Below are positions 13,466 to 26,809 of a stretch of 64,000 bases of DNA, in pieces; within the stretch, counting starts at the first letter, position 1; the number at the start of each line of letters is the position of its first letter. Position numbers and translations under genes: made by a program. The notes under the pieces are model-generated. The model did no database searches. It saw nothing but the letters and a program-made list of their open reading frames with translations, and was not told the origin of the DNA. The stretch comes from Luzula sylvatica (Eukaryota > Streptophyta > Magnoliopsida > Poales > Juncaceae), in the NCBI GenBank assembly GCA_946800325.1, contig OX326958.1, positions 12,038,001 through 12,102,000 on the forward strand, written 5' to 3'.

Positions 13466-13983
13466 CTAGTAGATTGTAAGTTAGGTAGTTAGTTAATTAA
13501 TTAGTTAGTTAGTTAGTTAGTTAGAGGGTATGTAGGAAGGTAGTCAGTTATTTAGTTAGTTATTTACTTACTTAATAGGTGTGTAGGGAGGTAGTTAGTT
13601 ATTTATTTAGTTAGTTAGTTAGCTAATAGTTAGTTAGTTAATTGGTTAGTTAGTTAGTTAGTCAATTAGTTATTGAGATAATTAGTTTGTCAGATAGTTA
13701 GTCAGTTATCGGCTATGTAGGAAAATAGTTTGTTAGTTAGTTAATTAATTAATTAGTTAGTTAGTTATCTAGTAGTTAGTTAGTTTGTTAGTTAGTTAGC
13801 TAGTTAGTTATTTGGTTAGTTAGTTAGTTAATTAGTTAGTTAGTTCGTCAGTTAGTTAGTTAATTAGATAGTTAGTTCGTTAGTTTGTTAGTAAGTTAGT
13901 TAGTTAGTTAGTTTGTTAGTTAGTTTGTTAGTTAGTTAGATATTTGGTTAGTTAGTTAGTGGGTATGTAGGAAGGTAGGTAGG

Positions 13984-13995
<12 letters not shown>
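11719..13995. repeat. Higher-order repeat inside the array, second 2.3 kb copy
   Basis: Second copy of the segment at 9399-11718, in the same orientation and directly adjacent. It is recognised by the same order of rare variants, including paired TCAG units and the GGCTATGT variant spacer (about 11410 and 13710). Identity looks high by eye but was not measured. Confidence 0.7.
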
Positions 13996-14017
<22 letters not shown>

Positions 14018-14106
14018 CTTAGTTAGTTACTTAGTTAGTTTGTTAGTGGGTATGTAGGAAGGTAGTTAGTTAGTTTGTCAGTTGTTAGTTATGTAGGAAG
14101 GTAGGG

Positions 14107-14155
<49 letters not shown>

Positions 14156-14215
14156 ATAGGTATGTAGGAAAGTGGTTAGTTAGTTAGTTAGTTAGTTCGT
14201 TAGTTAGTTAGTTAA

Positions 14216-14249
<34 letters not shown>

Positions 14250-14406
14250 GGTATCTATGAAGGTAGTTAGTTAATTAGTTAGTTAGTTAGCTAGTTTGTT
14301 ATTTAGTTAGTTAATTAGTTAGTTAGTTAGTTAGTGGGTATGTAGGAAGGTTGTTAGTTAGTTTGTCAGTTGATAGTTATGTAGGAAGGTAGGGAGTTTG
14401 TTAGTG

Positions 14407-14441
<35 letters not shown>

Positions 14442-14586
14442 GGGTATGTAGGAAGGTACTTAGTTTGTTAGTTAGATGGTTAGTTAGTTAGTTAGTTACT
14501 TAGTTAGTTAATAGGTATGTAGGAAAGTGGTTAGTTAGTTAGTTCATTAGTTAGTTAGTTAATTAGTTAGTTGGTTAGTTACTTAC

Positions 14587-14620
<34 letters not shown>

Positions 14621-15491
14621 GGTATCTATGAAGGTATGTATGTAGTTAGTTAGTGAGTTAGTTACTTAGTTAGTTAATATGTATGTATGAAGGTAGCTAG
14701 TTAGTTAGTTAGTTAGTTAGTTCGTTAATTATTAGTTCGCTAGTTAGCTAGTAGTTAGTTAGTGGGTAGGTAGGAAGGTTGTTAGTTAGTTAGCCAGTTT
14801 GCTAGTCAATAAGTATGTTGGAAGGTAGGTAGTTTGTTAGTTAGTTAGTTAGTGGGTATGTAGTTAGTTAGTTAGTGAGTACGTAGGAAGGTAGTTAGTT
14901 AATTAGTTAGTTAGTTAGTTAGTTAATAGGTATTAAGAAGGGTAGTTAGTTAGGTTAGTTAGTTAGATAGTTACTTAATTAGTTACTTTGTTAGTTAGGT
15001 AGATAATGAGTTAGTGGGTATGTAGGAAGGTAGTTAGTTAGTTAGTCTATCAGTTACATAGTTTGGTAGTTGGTTAGTTTGATACTTAGTTAATAGGCAT
15101 GTCGAAAAGTAGTTATTTAGATAGTTAGTAGTTACTTTGTTAGTTAGATAGTTAGTTAGTTTGCTTGTAGTTACTTAGTAAGTTAATTAGTTAGTTAGTT
15201 AGTTAGTTAGGTAGTTAGTTAATAGTTAAGGAAGGTAGTTTGTTAGTTAGATAGTCAATTAGTTAGTTAGTTAGTTAGTTAGTTGGTTAGTTAGCTAGTA
15301 GTTAGTTAGTTAGTAAGTTAGTTAGTTAGTATGTTAGTTAATTAGTTAGTTAGTTAGTTAGGGGGTATGTTGGAAGGTATGTAGTTAGTTTGTTAGTTTG
15401 GTAGTTGTTAGTTATGTAGGAAGGTAGGGAGTTAGTTAGTGAGTTAGTTTGTTTGTTTGTTAGTTAGTTAGTGGGTATGTAGGAAGGTAGG

Positions 15492-15534
<43 letters not shown>

Positions 15535-15570
15535 GTATGTAGGAAAGTAGTTAGTTTGTTTGTTTGTTAG

Positions 15571-15915
15571 TGCTAGGATCGTCGCCGCAAACACACACAC
15601 AAGAACAACACGCGGACACCAGTATTTTTACGTGGAAACCCTGAAGGGAAAAAACCACGGCCGCCGGCACTCAAACTATTTTCCTATACAGGAGAAAGAG
15701 ATAATACAATTATTGGTATTTGTTGGAATGAATAAAACTCTAGCCTAGTCCTCTATTTATAGCTAAACTCCTACCCAATACAAGGAAATAATCATTGCCT
15801 TAATTACCATTCAATCATGGCAATAACAATATATGGAGAACTTTCCTATCTCCTCAAGGTTTTCTTTTTCCAATTTCCTAATCCTCGGGTTTCCAAAAGT
15901 CTCCATACCATGACA
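15571..15915 (-). mobile_element. Solo LTR, 345 bp, copia/TRIM-like
   Basis: Non-TTAG island bounded by TG...CA ends and a perfect 5 bp TSD, GTTAG (15566-15570 and 15916-15920). Read on the minus strand it begins TGTCATGG, has a CTATAAATAGAGG TATA box (about 15755-15767), and ends with the CCACGTAAAAATAC and CCTAGCA features common at the 3' end of short plant LTRs. The 62-codon ORF on the + strand crosses the LTR boundary and is spurious. The retrotransposon family was not identified. Confidence 0.85.
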
Positions 15916-16194
15916 GTTAGTTAGTTGTTTAGTTAATTAGTTAGTTAGTTAGTTAGTTAGTGAGTTGGTATCTATGAAGGTAGTTAGTTAGTTAGTTAGT
16001 TAGTTAGTTAATATGTATGTAGGAAGGTAGCTAGCTAGTTAGTTTGTTAGTTAGTTCGTCAATTATTAGTTCGTTAGTTAGCTAGTAGTTAGTTAGTGGG
16101 TAGGTAGGAAGGTAGTTAGTTAGTTAGGTAGTCAGCTTGCTAGTTAATAAGTATGTAGGAAGTTAGTTAGTTAGTTAGTTAGTTAGTGGGTATG

Positions 16195-16238
<44 letters not shown>

Positions 16239-16652
16239 ATGTAGGAAGGTAGTTAGTTAATTAGTTAGTTACTAAATTAGTTAGTTAATTGGTATTAAGG
16301 AAGGTAGTTAGTTAGGTTAGTTAGTTAGATAGTTACTTAATTAGTTAGTTAGTTAGATAGATAGGTAGTGGGTATGTAGTAAGGCAATTATTTAGTTGGT
16401 CAGTGAGTTACATAGTTAGGTAGTTAGTTAGTTAGTTTGTTAGTTAGTTAATAGGCATGTTGGAAAGTAGTTAGATAGTTAGTTAGTTAGTTAGTTAGTT
16501 TGGTAGGTAGTTAGTTTACAAGTAGTTAGTTAGTTAATTAATTAGTTAGTTAGTTAATTAGTTAGTTAGTTAATTAGTCAGTTCGTTAGTCAGTGGGTAT
16601 GTAGGAAGGTAGTTAGTTTGTTAGATAGTCAGTTAGATAGTTAGTAAGATAA

Positions 16653-16687
<35 letters not shown>

Positions 16688-17040
16688 ATAGGTATGTAGT
16701 TAGATATTTAGTTAGTTTGTTAGTTAGTTAGTGGGTGTGTAGGAATGTAGTTAGTTAGTTAGTTAGTTAGTCAGTGGGTCTTTAGGAAGTAGTTAGATGC
16801 TCATTTAATTAGTTAGTTAGTTAGTTAGTGGGTATGTAGTATGATAGTTAGATAGTTAGTTAGTTAGTTCGTTAGTTATTCAATAGGTATGTAGTTAGTT
16901 AGTAAGTTAGCGAGTTAGTAAGTTAGTTATTTAGTAGTTAGTTAGTTAGTTAGTTAGTCAATTTATTAGTTAGTTAGTTAGTTAGAGGGTGTGTATGAAG
17001 GTAGTTAGCTTGTTAGTTAGTTAGTTAGATAGTTAGTTAG

Positions 17041-17077
<37 letters not shown>

Positions 17078-17078
17078 C

Positions 17079-17111
<33 letters not shown>

Positions 17112-17154
17112 ATAGGTATGTAGGAATGTAGTTAGTTTGCTTGTTCGTTCGTTC

Positions 17155-17193
<39 letters not shown>

Positions 17194-18087
17194 GGTTAGT
17201 TAGTTAGTATGTAGGAAGGTAGTTAGTTAGTTAGTTAGTTAGTTAGCTAGTAGTTAGTTAGTTAGTTGGTTAGTTAATTTGTTAGTTAGTTAGTTAGTTA
17301 GTCAGTTAGACGTGGGTATGTGGGAATTTAGTTAGTTATTTAGTTAGTTAGTCAGTGGGTTTGTAGGAACGTAATTCGTTAGTTAGTTAGTTCGTTAGTG
17401 AGTCAGATCGTTAAGTAGTCAGTTAGTTAGTTAGTCAGTTAATTAGTTGGTTAGTTATCTAATAGTTAGTTAGTAAGTTTGTTAAATAGTTAGTTATTTA
17501 GTTAGGTACTTAGTTAGTTAGTTAGTTAGTTAGTTAATAGTTAAGGAAGGTAGTTTTTTAGTCAGATAGTCAATTAGTTAGTTAGTTAGTGGGTATGTAG
17601 GAAGGTAGTTAGTTAGTTCGTTAATTACTTAGTTAATAGGTATGGAGGAAGGTTGTTAATTACTTACTTAGTTATGTAGTTAGTTCGTTCGTTAGTTAGT
17701 TTGTTAGATTGTTTGTTTGTTAGGTAGTTCGTTAGTTAGTTAGTTAATTAGTTAGTTAGTTAGTGAGTTAATTAGTTAGTAGGTATGTTGGAAGGTAATT
17801 AGTACATTAGTTAGTTAGTTAGTTAGTTAATTAGTTAGTTAATAGGTATGTATGAAGGTAGTTAGTTAGTTAGTTAGTTAATTAGTTAGTTAGTTAGCTA
17901 TAGTTACTTAGTTAGGTAGTTAGTGGTTAGTTAGTTAGTTAGTTAGTTAGTTAATTTGGTAGTTAGTTAATTAGTTAGTTGGTTAATCAGTTAGTGGGTA
18001 TGTAGGATGGTAGTTAGTAAGTTTGTTAGTTAGTTCATCACTTAGTTAATAGGTACGTAGGAAGGTAGTTAGTTAGTAAGTTAGTAT

Positions 18088-18121
<34 letters not shown>

Positions 18122-18341
18122 GGGTATGTAGGAATGTAGTTAGCTTGTTAGTCATTTAGTTAGTTAGCTAGTAGTTAGTTAGATAGTTAGTTAATTAGTT
18201 AGTTATTTAATTAGTTAGTTAGATGGTTAGTGGGTATGTAGATATGTAGGTAGTTAGTTAGTTAGTTAGTTAGCAATTGGTTAGCTAGTTTGTTAGTTAG
18301 TTAATTTGTCCGTTAGTCAGTTAGTTAGTGGGTACGTAGGA

Positions 18342-18376
<35 letters not shown>

Positions 18377-19471
18377 AAGTTAGTCAGTGGGTATATAGGA
18401 ATTTGTTAGTTGCTTTTTTAATTAGTTAGTTTGTTAGTTAGTTCATTCGTTATTTATTCAATAGGTATGTAGTTAGTTAGTTAGTTAGTTATTTAGTAGT
18501 TAGTTCGTTAGTTATTTAGTTAGTTAGTTAGTTAGTCAATTTATTAGTTAGTTAGTTAGTGGGTATGTAGGAAGGTAGTTAACTAGTTAGTTTGTTAGTT
18601 AGTTAGTCAGTCAGATAGTTAGGTAGTTAGTCAGTCAGTTAGTTAATACTAATGTAGGAATGTAGTTTGTTTGTTTGTTCGTTAGTTAGTTAGTTAGTTT
18701 GTTAGTTAATAAGTATGTAGGAAGGTAGTTAGTTAGTTAGTTAGTTAGCTAGTAGTTAGTTAGTTAGTTAGTTAGTTGGTTAGTTATTTAATTTGTTAGT
18801 TAATTAGTTAGTTAGTTAGTCAGTTAGACTTGTCTATGTAGGAATTTTGTAAGTTATTTAGTTAGTTAGTTAGTTAGTTAGTGGGTATGTAGGAACGTAA
18901 TTAATTAGTTAGGTATGTAGTTAGTTAGTTAGTTAGTGAGTGGGTATCTATGAAGGTAGTTAGTTAGTTAGTGAGTTAGTTAGCTAGTAATTTAGTTAGT
19001 TAGTTAATATGTATGTAGAAAGGTAGCTAGCTAGTTAGCTAGTTAGTTAGTTCGTTAGTTAGCTAGTAGTTAGTTCCTGGGTAGGTAGGAAGGTAGTTAG
19101 TTAGTTAGCCAGTTTCCTAGTTAATTAGTATGTAGGAATGTAGTTAGTTAGTTAGTGGGTATGTAGTTAGTTAGTTAGTTAGTCAGTTTGTTAGTCAGTG
19201 AGTATGAAGGAAGGTAGTTAGTTAATTAGTTAGTTACTAAATTAGTTAGTTAGTTAGTTAATAGGTATTAATGAAGGTAGTTAGTTAGGTTAGTTAGTTA
19301 GATAATTACTTAATTATCTAGTTAGTTAGTCAGTTAGTTATATTGTTAGTTAGTGGGTATGTAGGAAGGTAGTTGGTTAGTTAGTCAGTTAGTCACGTAG
19401 TTAGGTAGTTAGGTAGTTTGTTTGTCAGTTAGTTAATAGGCATGTCGGAAAGTAGTTAGTGAGTTAGTTAG

Positions 19472-19514
<43 letters not shown>

Positions 19515-20048
19515 GAAGATAGTTAGTTAGTTAGTTACTTAATAGGAATGTGGGAAGGTAGGTAGTTAGTTATTTAGTTAGTTAGCTAATAGTTAGTTAG
19601 TTAATTAGTTAATTAGTTAATTCGTTAGTTAGTGGGTATATAGGAAGGTAGTTGAATAGTCATTTAGTTAGTTAGCTAGTAGTTAGTTAGTTAGTTAGTT
19701 AGTCAATTAGTTAGTTATTTAATTAGTTAGTTAGTTGGTTAGTGGGTATGTAGGTAGGTATGTAGTTAGTTTTTTAGTTAACAGGTAGTTAGTCAGTAAG
19801 TAAGTTAGTTTGTTAGTTAATTAGTTAGTTAGTTAGTTCGTTAGTGGATATGTAGGAAGTTAGTTACTTAGTTAGTTAGATAGTTATTGAGTTAATGGGT
19901 ATGTAGTTATTTGCTTAGTTAGTTAGTTAGTTAGTGGGTATGTCGGATGATAGTTAGTTAGTTAGTCAGTTAGTTAGTTATTGAATAGGTATGTAGTCGG
20001 TTAGTTAGTTAGTGAGTTAGTTAGTTAGTTATTTAGTAGTTAGTTAGT

Positions 20049-20079
<31 letters not shown>

Positions 20080-20205
20080 GAAGTTAGTTAGTTAGTTAGT
20101 TAGTTAGTTACTTAATAGGAATGTGGGAAGGTATGTAGGTAGTTAGTTAGTTAGTTCGTTAGTTAGTTAGTTTGTTAGTTAGTTAGTTAGTTAGTTAGGA
20201 AGATT

Positions 20206-20249
<44 letters not shown>

Positions 20250-20609
20250 ATATGAATGTGGGAAGGTGGCTAGTTAGTTATTTAGTTAGTTAGCTAATAG
20301 TTAGTTAGTTAGTTATTTAGTTTGTTAGTTAGTTAATAGGTATGTAGGAACGTAGTTAGTCAGTCAGTTAGTTAGTGGGTATGTAGGAAGGTAGTTAGCA
20401 AGTCAGTTAGTGGGTATGTAGGAAAGTAGTTAGTTTGTTAGTTAATTAGTTAGTTAGTTAGTTAGTTAGCTAGTAGTTAGTTTGTTAGTTAGTTATTTGC
20501 TTAGTTAGTTAGCTAGTAGTTAGTTAGTTAGTTAGTTAATTAGTTAGTTAGTTCATTAGTTAGTCAGTTACTAAGTTTGTTAGTTAGTGGGTATGTAGGA
20601 AGGTAGTTG

Positions 20610-20649
<40 letters not shown>

Positions 20650-20917
20650 ATAGGTATGCAGGAATGTAGTTAGTTATTTACTTGGTTAGTTAGTTAGTGA
20701 GTGCGTATTTAGGAAGGTAGGTAGTTAGTTAGTTAGTTAGTTAGTAAGTTAGTTAGTTAATAGGTATGTTGGAAGGTTGTTAGTTAGTTTGTTTGTTTGT
20801 TAATTAGTTAGTTACTTAGTTAGTTAGGTAGTGGGTATGTAGAAAAGTAGCTAGTTAATTAGATAGTTAGTTAGTTAGTTAATAGGTATATAGCGAGTTA
20901 GTTAGTTAGATAGTTAG

Positions 20918-20958
<41 letters not shown>

Positions 20959-21074
20959 GGGTATGTAGGAAGGTAGTCAGTTAGTTAGTTAGTTAGTTAG
21001 GTACTTAATAGGTATGTAGGAAGGTAGGTAGTTAGTTATTTATATTGTTAGTTAGCTAATAGTTAGTTAGTTGA

Positions 21075-21105
<31 letters not shown>

Positions 21106-22208
21106 ATTAGTGAATTAGATAGTTAGTTAGTTAATAGGTATGTAGGAAAGTAGTTAGTTAGTTAGTTATCTAGTCGTTAGTTAGTTAGTTAATTAGTTAG
21201 TCAGTTTGCTAGTTGTTAGTTAGTTAGATAGTTAGTTAATTCATTCGTTACTTAGTTTGTTAGTTAGTTAATTGGTAGGTGGGAAGGTAGTTAGTTAGTA
21301 AGTTAGTCAGTTAGTTAGTTAGTTAGTTAGTTAGTGGGTATGTAGGAATGTAGTTAGTTTGTTAGTCATTTAGTTAGTTAGCTAGTAGTTAGTTAGTTAG
21401 TTAGTTAATTAGTTAGTTATTTAATAAGTTAGTTATTTAATAAGTTAGTTTGTTGGTTAGTGGATATGTAGGTAGGTAGGTAGTTAGTTATTTAGTTAGC
21501 AGGTAGTTAGTTAGTTAGTAAGTTAGTTAGTTAGTTAGTTAGTTAGTTAATTTGTTAGTTAATTAGTTAGTTAGTGGATATGTAGGAAGTTAGTTACTTA
21601 GTTAGTTAGATAATTATTAACTTAGTGGGTATGTAGTTAGATGCTTAGTTAGTTAGTTAGTTGGTATGTAGGAAGATAGTTAGTTAGTTTGTTAGTAAGT
21701 TAGTTATTTATTAGGTATGTAGTCAGTGAGTTAGTTAGTTAGTTAGTTAGTTAGTTATTTAGTAGTTAGTTAGTTAGTTAGTTAGGAAAATAGTTAGTTA
21801 GTTAGTTACTTAATAGGAATGTGGGAAGGTAGGTAGTTAGTTATTTCGTTAGTTAGCTAATAGTTAGTTAATTAGTTACTTAGTTAGTTAGTTATTTAGT
21901 TAGTTAGTTAATAAGTATGTAGGAAGGTAGTTAGTTAGTCAGTTAGCTAGTTAGTTAGTGGGTATGTAGGAAGGTAGGTAGTTAGTTATAAGTTAGTGGG
22001 TATGTAGGAAAGTTGTTAGTTAGTTAGTTAGTTAATTAGTTAGTTAGTTAGTAAGTTAGTTATCTAGTAGTTAGTTAGTTAGTTAGTTATTTCGTTAGTT
22101 AGTTAGCTAGTAGAATATAGTTAGTTAATTAGTTAGTTAGTTCATTAGTCAGTCAGTTAGTTCGTTAGTTAGTTAGTTAGTTAGTTAGTTCGTTAGTGGA
22201 TATGTAGG
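15916..22208. repeat. Degenerate (TTAG)n array, block 2
   Basis: About 6.3 kb of TTAG units and variant spacers. The part from about 17533 to 21590 is the counterpart of 49182-53460. It keeps the unfilled versions of the LINE target site (about 17538-17551) and the SINE target site (about 18979-18993). No genes. Confidence 0.95.
17538..21590. repeat. About 4.05 kb array segment, first copy of a distant duplication
   Basis: The order of rare variants (ACATTAG/AAATTAG, paired GTTCGTTCG, TAGACTTG, GGCATGTCGG and others) matches 49184-53460 in the same orientation. After removing the 210 bp SINE and its 15 bp TSD from the second copy, the lengths agree to within a few bases. This copy holds no mobile element. 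Confidence 0.8.
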
Positions 22209-23200
22209 TGAAGGAAATACAGTTTCGGATCAACCGTAAAAGTGTACACAAGGATAAACGAATGTAAGCGTACATTTGTGGTCATATCTTTCAGTAGGAA
22301 AATCCAACTTGAATGGTTCAAATTGGGTTAGATAGATAATAAGATTATCTACAACCTTCATATAGAAATATATTTCATATGAACGAAGGATCAGTGTCGT
22401 TTCTATGAAATACCGAAAGGGTGCAACAGTATGACATACAGTTAGTAAAACAGTCATAACTTTTGCATACGAACTCCAATTGGGCCAGCCCAAATTTGGT
22501 TGGGTAGATAATAAGATTATCTATAACTTTCGTGTAGGTTGATTTTCTGTCAGAGGAATTTACCAATTTCGTATGGACAGAATACTGAACAGGTTCATGC
22601 AACTTTCTGTGTGAAAGAGTGTATATTGGATATACATGTCTTTTGGCCCATCCTAATCCTATGTGATATAAATAGGATAATTCTCTCTCATCTCAGTGAG
22701 TGTTCAGTCAGTCCAATCATTCGGATTATTCAGAATATTCCAGAATTATAGAGAGACATCTTTCTAGTGAGTGAAAGGGTGTAAAGAGAGAGAACCGAGA
22801 AAAGGGGTTTTCCGGTATAGAGAATCAATCGATCAAGCAAGTTCGCCGGTGCATCGTATAGGCAGTTGCACCCGCGACCGACGAACCCCGACTCACGGTG
22901 GATACAAGTAGAGGAGCGACACTTGTGGCTCTTCGGTTGTGATCAACTCGAGGGAGAGAAAGGACGGTCAACGAACGGTGAAAGACGCGTGGTGTGGGAC
23001 GCGCGGATTGTCGCCAACGTGACAGGAAAAAGAAGACTAGTAATCAACGCGTCGTGTGCAATCAATTTTGCACTGGTATGAATCTAATCTTCTTATCTGC
23101 ATCGTACCCTTCGAAGTCATGGAGTGATCTTGGATTAAGGGAACCGGACCGGGCCTACATATCCGCTGCGCGGGTCCGGGGACGGAAAGAATTCCCAACA
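22209..23200 (+). mobile_element. Family-A copia solo LTR, 992 bp
   Basis: Begins TGAAGGAAATACAG and ends AATTCCCAACA, flanked by a perfect 5 bp TSD, GTAGG (22204-22208 and 23201-23205). Removing the LTR and one TSD restores a normal array spacer. There is a TATA-like GATATAAATAGGA (about 22657-22669), then a CT-rich stretch. The 3' half resembles the LTR at 4563-5654 with many differences. A solo LTR usually forms by recombination between the two LTRs of a full element. Short ORFs inside are not genes. Confidence 0.9.
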
Positions 23201-23855
23201 GTAGGAAGGTAGTTGTACAGTTAGTTAGTTAGTTAGTTAATATGTATGCAGGAATATGGTTAGTTCGTTAGTTAGTTAGTTAGTTAGTTAGTAAGTTAGT
23301 TAGTTAGTTAATTTGTTAGTTAGTTAGTTAGTTAGTGGGTATGTAGGAAGTTAGTTACTTAGTTAGTTAGATGGTTATTTAGTTAGTGGGTATGTAGGAA
23401 GGTAGTTAGTAAGTTAGTTAGTCAATAGGTATGTAGGAAGGTAGTTAGTTAGTTAGTTAGTTAATTATTTAGTTAGCTAGTAGTTAGTTAATAAGTTAAT
23501 TAGTTAGTTAGTTAGTTAGTTAGTAAGTTAGTTAATTAATTAGTTAGTTAGTTAGTGGGTATGTAGGACGGTTGTTAGTTAGCTTGTCAGTTTATAGCTA
23601 TGTAGGATTGTAGTTAGTTAGTTAGTCAGTTAGTTAGTTAGTTAGTTTGTGGGTATGTAGAAAGTAGTTCGTTGCTTAGTTTGTTAGTTTGTTAGTCAGT
23701 GGGTATGTAGGAAGATAGATAGTTAGTTAGTTAGATAGTTAGTTAGTTAGTTATTTAATATGTATGTAGTTATTTAGTTAGTTAGTTAGTTAGTTAGTGA
23801 GTTAGTTAGTTAGTTATTTAGGAGTTAGTTAGTTAGATAGTTAGTTAATTAGTTT

Positions 23856-23891
<36 letters not shown>

Positions 23892-24488
23892 ATGGGTATG
23901 TAGGAAGGTAGGTAGTTAGTTTGTTAGTTAGTTAGTCGGGTAGTTAGTTAATAGGTATGTAGGAAGGTAGTTTTTTAGTTAATTACCTAATAGTTAGTTA
24001 ATTAGTTAGTTAGTTAGTTAGCAAGTTAGTTAATAGGTATGTAGGAAAGTAGTTAGTTAGGTAGTTAATTAGTTAGTTAGTTATCTAGTAGTTAGTTAGT
24101 TAGTTAGTTAGTTAGTTAATTAGTTAGTTAATAGGTATGTAGGAAGGTAGGTAGTTAGTCAATTAGTTAGTTAGTTAGTGGGTATGTAGGAAGGTAGGTA
24201 GGTAGTTAGTTAGTTAGTTAATAAGTATGTAGGAAGGATATTAGTTAATTAGTTTGTTACTTAGTTAGTTAGTTAGTTAGTTAGTTGGATAGTTAGTTTG
24301 TTAAATTGTATATAGGGAGGTAGTTAGTTAGTTAGTTCGTTAGTTAATTAGTTAGTTAGTTAGCTAGTAGATAGTTAGTTAGGTAGTTAGTTAATTAATT
24401 AGTTAGTTAGTTAGTTAATTGGTATATACGGAGGTAGTGAGTTAGTTAGTTAGTTAGTTAGTTAATTAGTTAGTTAGCTAGCTAGTTG

Positions 24489-24527
<39 letters not shown>

Positions 24528-24798
24528 ATTAATTGGTATATAGGGAGGTAGTTAGTTAATTAGTTAGTTAATTAGTTAGTTAATTAGTTATTTAGTTAGC
24601 TAGTAGATAGTTAGTTAGGTAGTTAGTTAATTAACTAGTTAGTTAGTTAGTTTGTTTGTTTGTTAGTTAGTTTGTTATGTAGGAAGGTAGGTAGTTAGTT
24701 AGTGAGTTACTTACTTAATAGGTATGTAGGAAGGTAGGTAGTTAGTTAGTTATTTAGTTAGTTAGCTAATAGTTAGTTTGTAAATTTGGTAGTTATTA

Positions 24799-24835
<37 letters not shown>

Positions 24836-25012
24836 ATTAGTTAGTTAGTTAGTTAGTTAATTAGCTAGTAGTTAGTTAGTTTGTTTGTTATTTGCTTAGT
24901 TAGTTAGCTAGTAGCTAGTCAGTTAGTTAGTTAGTTAATTAGTTAGTTAGTTCATAAGTTAGTCAGTTACTAAGTCAGTTATTTAGTTAGTGGGTATGTA
25001 GGAAGGTAGTTG

Positions 25013-25052
<40 letters not shown>

Positions 25053-25699
25053 ATAGGTATGCAAGAATGTAGTTAGTTATTTACTTAGTTAGTTAGTTAG
25101 TGAGTGCGTATTTAGGAAGGTAGGTAGTTAGTTAGTTAGTTAGTAAGTTAGTTAGTTAATAGGTATGTTGGAAGGTTGTTAGTTAGTTAGTTAGTTTGTT
25201 AATTAGTTAATTAGTTAGTTAGTTAGGTAGTGGGTATGTCGAAAAGTAGTTAGTTAATTTGTAAGTTAGTTAGTTAGTTAGTTAATAGGTAGGTAGTTAG
25301 TTAGTTAGTTAGTTAGTGGGTATGTAGGAAGGTAGTCAGTTAGTTAGTTAGTTAGTTAGTTAGTTAGGTACTTAATAGGTATGTTGGAAGGTAGGTAGTT
25401 AGTTATTTATATAGTTAGTTAGCTAATAGTTGGTTAGTTGATTGGTTAGTTAGCTTGTTAGTTAGTTAGTCAGTTAATTAGTGAGTTAGATAGTTAGTTA
25501 GTTAATAGGTATGTAGGAAAGTAGTAAGTAAGTTAGTTAATTAGTTAGTTAGTTAGTTATCTAGTCGTTAGTTAGTAAGTCAATTAGTTAGTCAGTTTGC
25601 TAGTTGTTAGTTAGTTAGATAGTTAGTTAATTAGTTCGTTACTTAGTTTGTTAGTTAGTTAATTGGTAGGTGGGAAGGTAGTTAGTTAGTAAGATAGTC

Positions 25700-25746
<47 letters not shown>

Positions 25747-26388
25747 GGGTATGTAGGAATGTAGTTAGTTTGTTAGTCATTTAGTTAGTTAGCTAGTAGT
25801 TAGTTAGTTAGATAATTAATTAGTTAGTTATTTAATCAGTTAGGTAGTTGTTTAGTGGGTATGTAGGAAAGTAGTTAGTTAATTAGTTCGTTGGTTAGTT
25901 AGTTAGTTAGTTAGTTAATAGGTATTTAGGGAGGTAGGTAGTTAGTTAGTCAGTTAGTTAGTTAGCTATTAGATAGTTAGTTAGGTTGTTAGTTTATTAA
26001 TTAGTTAGTTAGTTAGATAGTTAGTTAGTTAATTAGTGGGTATGTAGGAAGGTACTTAGTTAGTTAGTTAGTTAGTTAGTTACTTAATAGGTATGTAGGA
26101 AGGTAGTTGGTTGGTTAGTTATTTAGTTAGTCAGCTAATAATTAGTTGGTTAGTTATTTAGTTTGTTTGTTTGTTAGTTTGTTAGTTAATAGGTATGTAG
26201 GAAAGTAGTTAGTTAGTTTGTTAATTAGTTAGTTAGTTAGTTAGTTATCTAGTAGTTAGTTAGTTAGTTAGAGGGTATGTAGGAAGGTAGTTAGTTAGTT
26301 AGTTAGTTAGTTAGTCAATGGGTATGAAGGGAGGTAGTTAGTTAGTTAGTTAGTGAGTTAGTTCGTGGGTTTGTAGGCATGTAGTTGT

Positions 26389-26422
<34 letters not shown>

Positions 26423-26770
26423 GGTCAGTTAGTGGGTATGTAGGAAGTTAGTTATTTAGTTAGTTAGTTAGTCAATTAGTTAGTTAGTTAGTTGGTATGT
26501 AGGAAGGTAGTTAGTTAGTTCATTCGTTAGTTAGTTAATTAGAATGCAGGAAGGTAGTTAGTTAGTTAGTTAGTGAGTTGATTAGTTAGTTAGTTTGGTA
26601 GTTTCTTAGTTAGTTAGTTAGTGGGTATGTAGGAAGGTAGTTAGTTAGTTGTCAGGTATGTAGAAAGGTAGGGAGTTAGTTAGTTAGTTAGTTCGTTTGT
26701 TAGTTAGTTAGTTAGTTAATTTGTTAGTGGGTATGTAGGAAGGTAGGTAGTTAGTTAGTTAGTCAGATAT

Positions 26771-26809
<39 letters not shown>

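Larger units (their letters stand above)
5655..15570. repeat. Degenerate (TTAG)n array, block 1
   Basis: About 9.9 kb in which nearly every base belongs to TTAG units or to a spacer close to GGGTATGTAGGAAGGTAG, which recurs irregularly every 50-150 bases. Common unit variants are TTTG, TTCG, TCAG, TTAA and CTAG. The + strand has almost no C. Larger parts are duplicated: about 1.46 kb from 7.6 kb to 9.1 kb, and about 2.3 kb from 9.4 kb to 11.7 kb. No ORF of note is possible because TTAG repeats give stops in all six frames. It is not the plant telomere repeat TTTAGGG. Confidence 0.95.

Noticed and set aside
15560..15748. 62-codon ORF as a gene in the array
   Set aside because: It begins in TTAG sequence and crosses into a minus-strand solo LTR.
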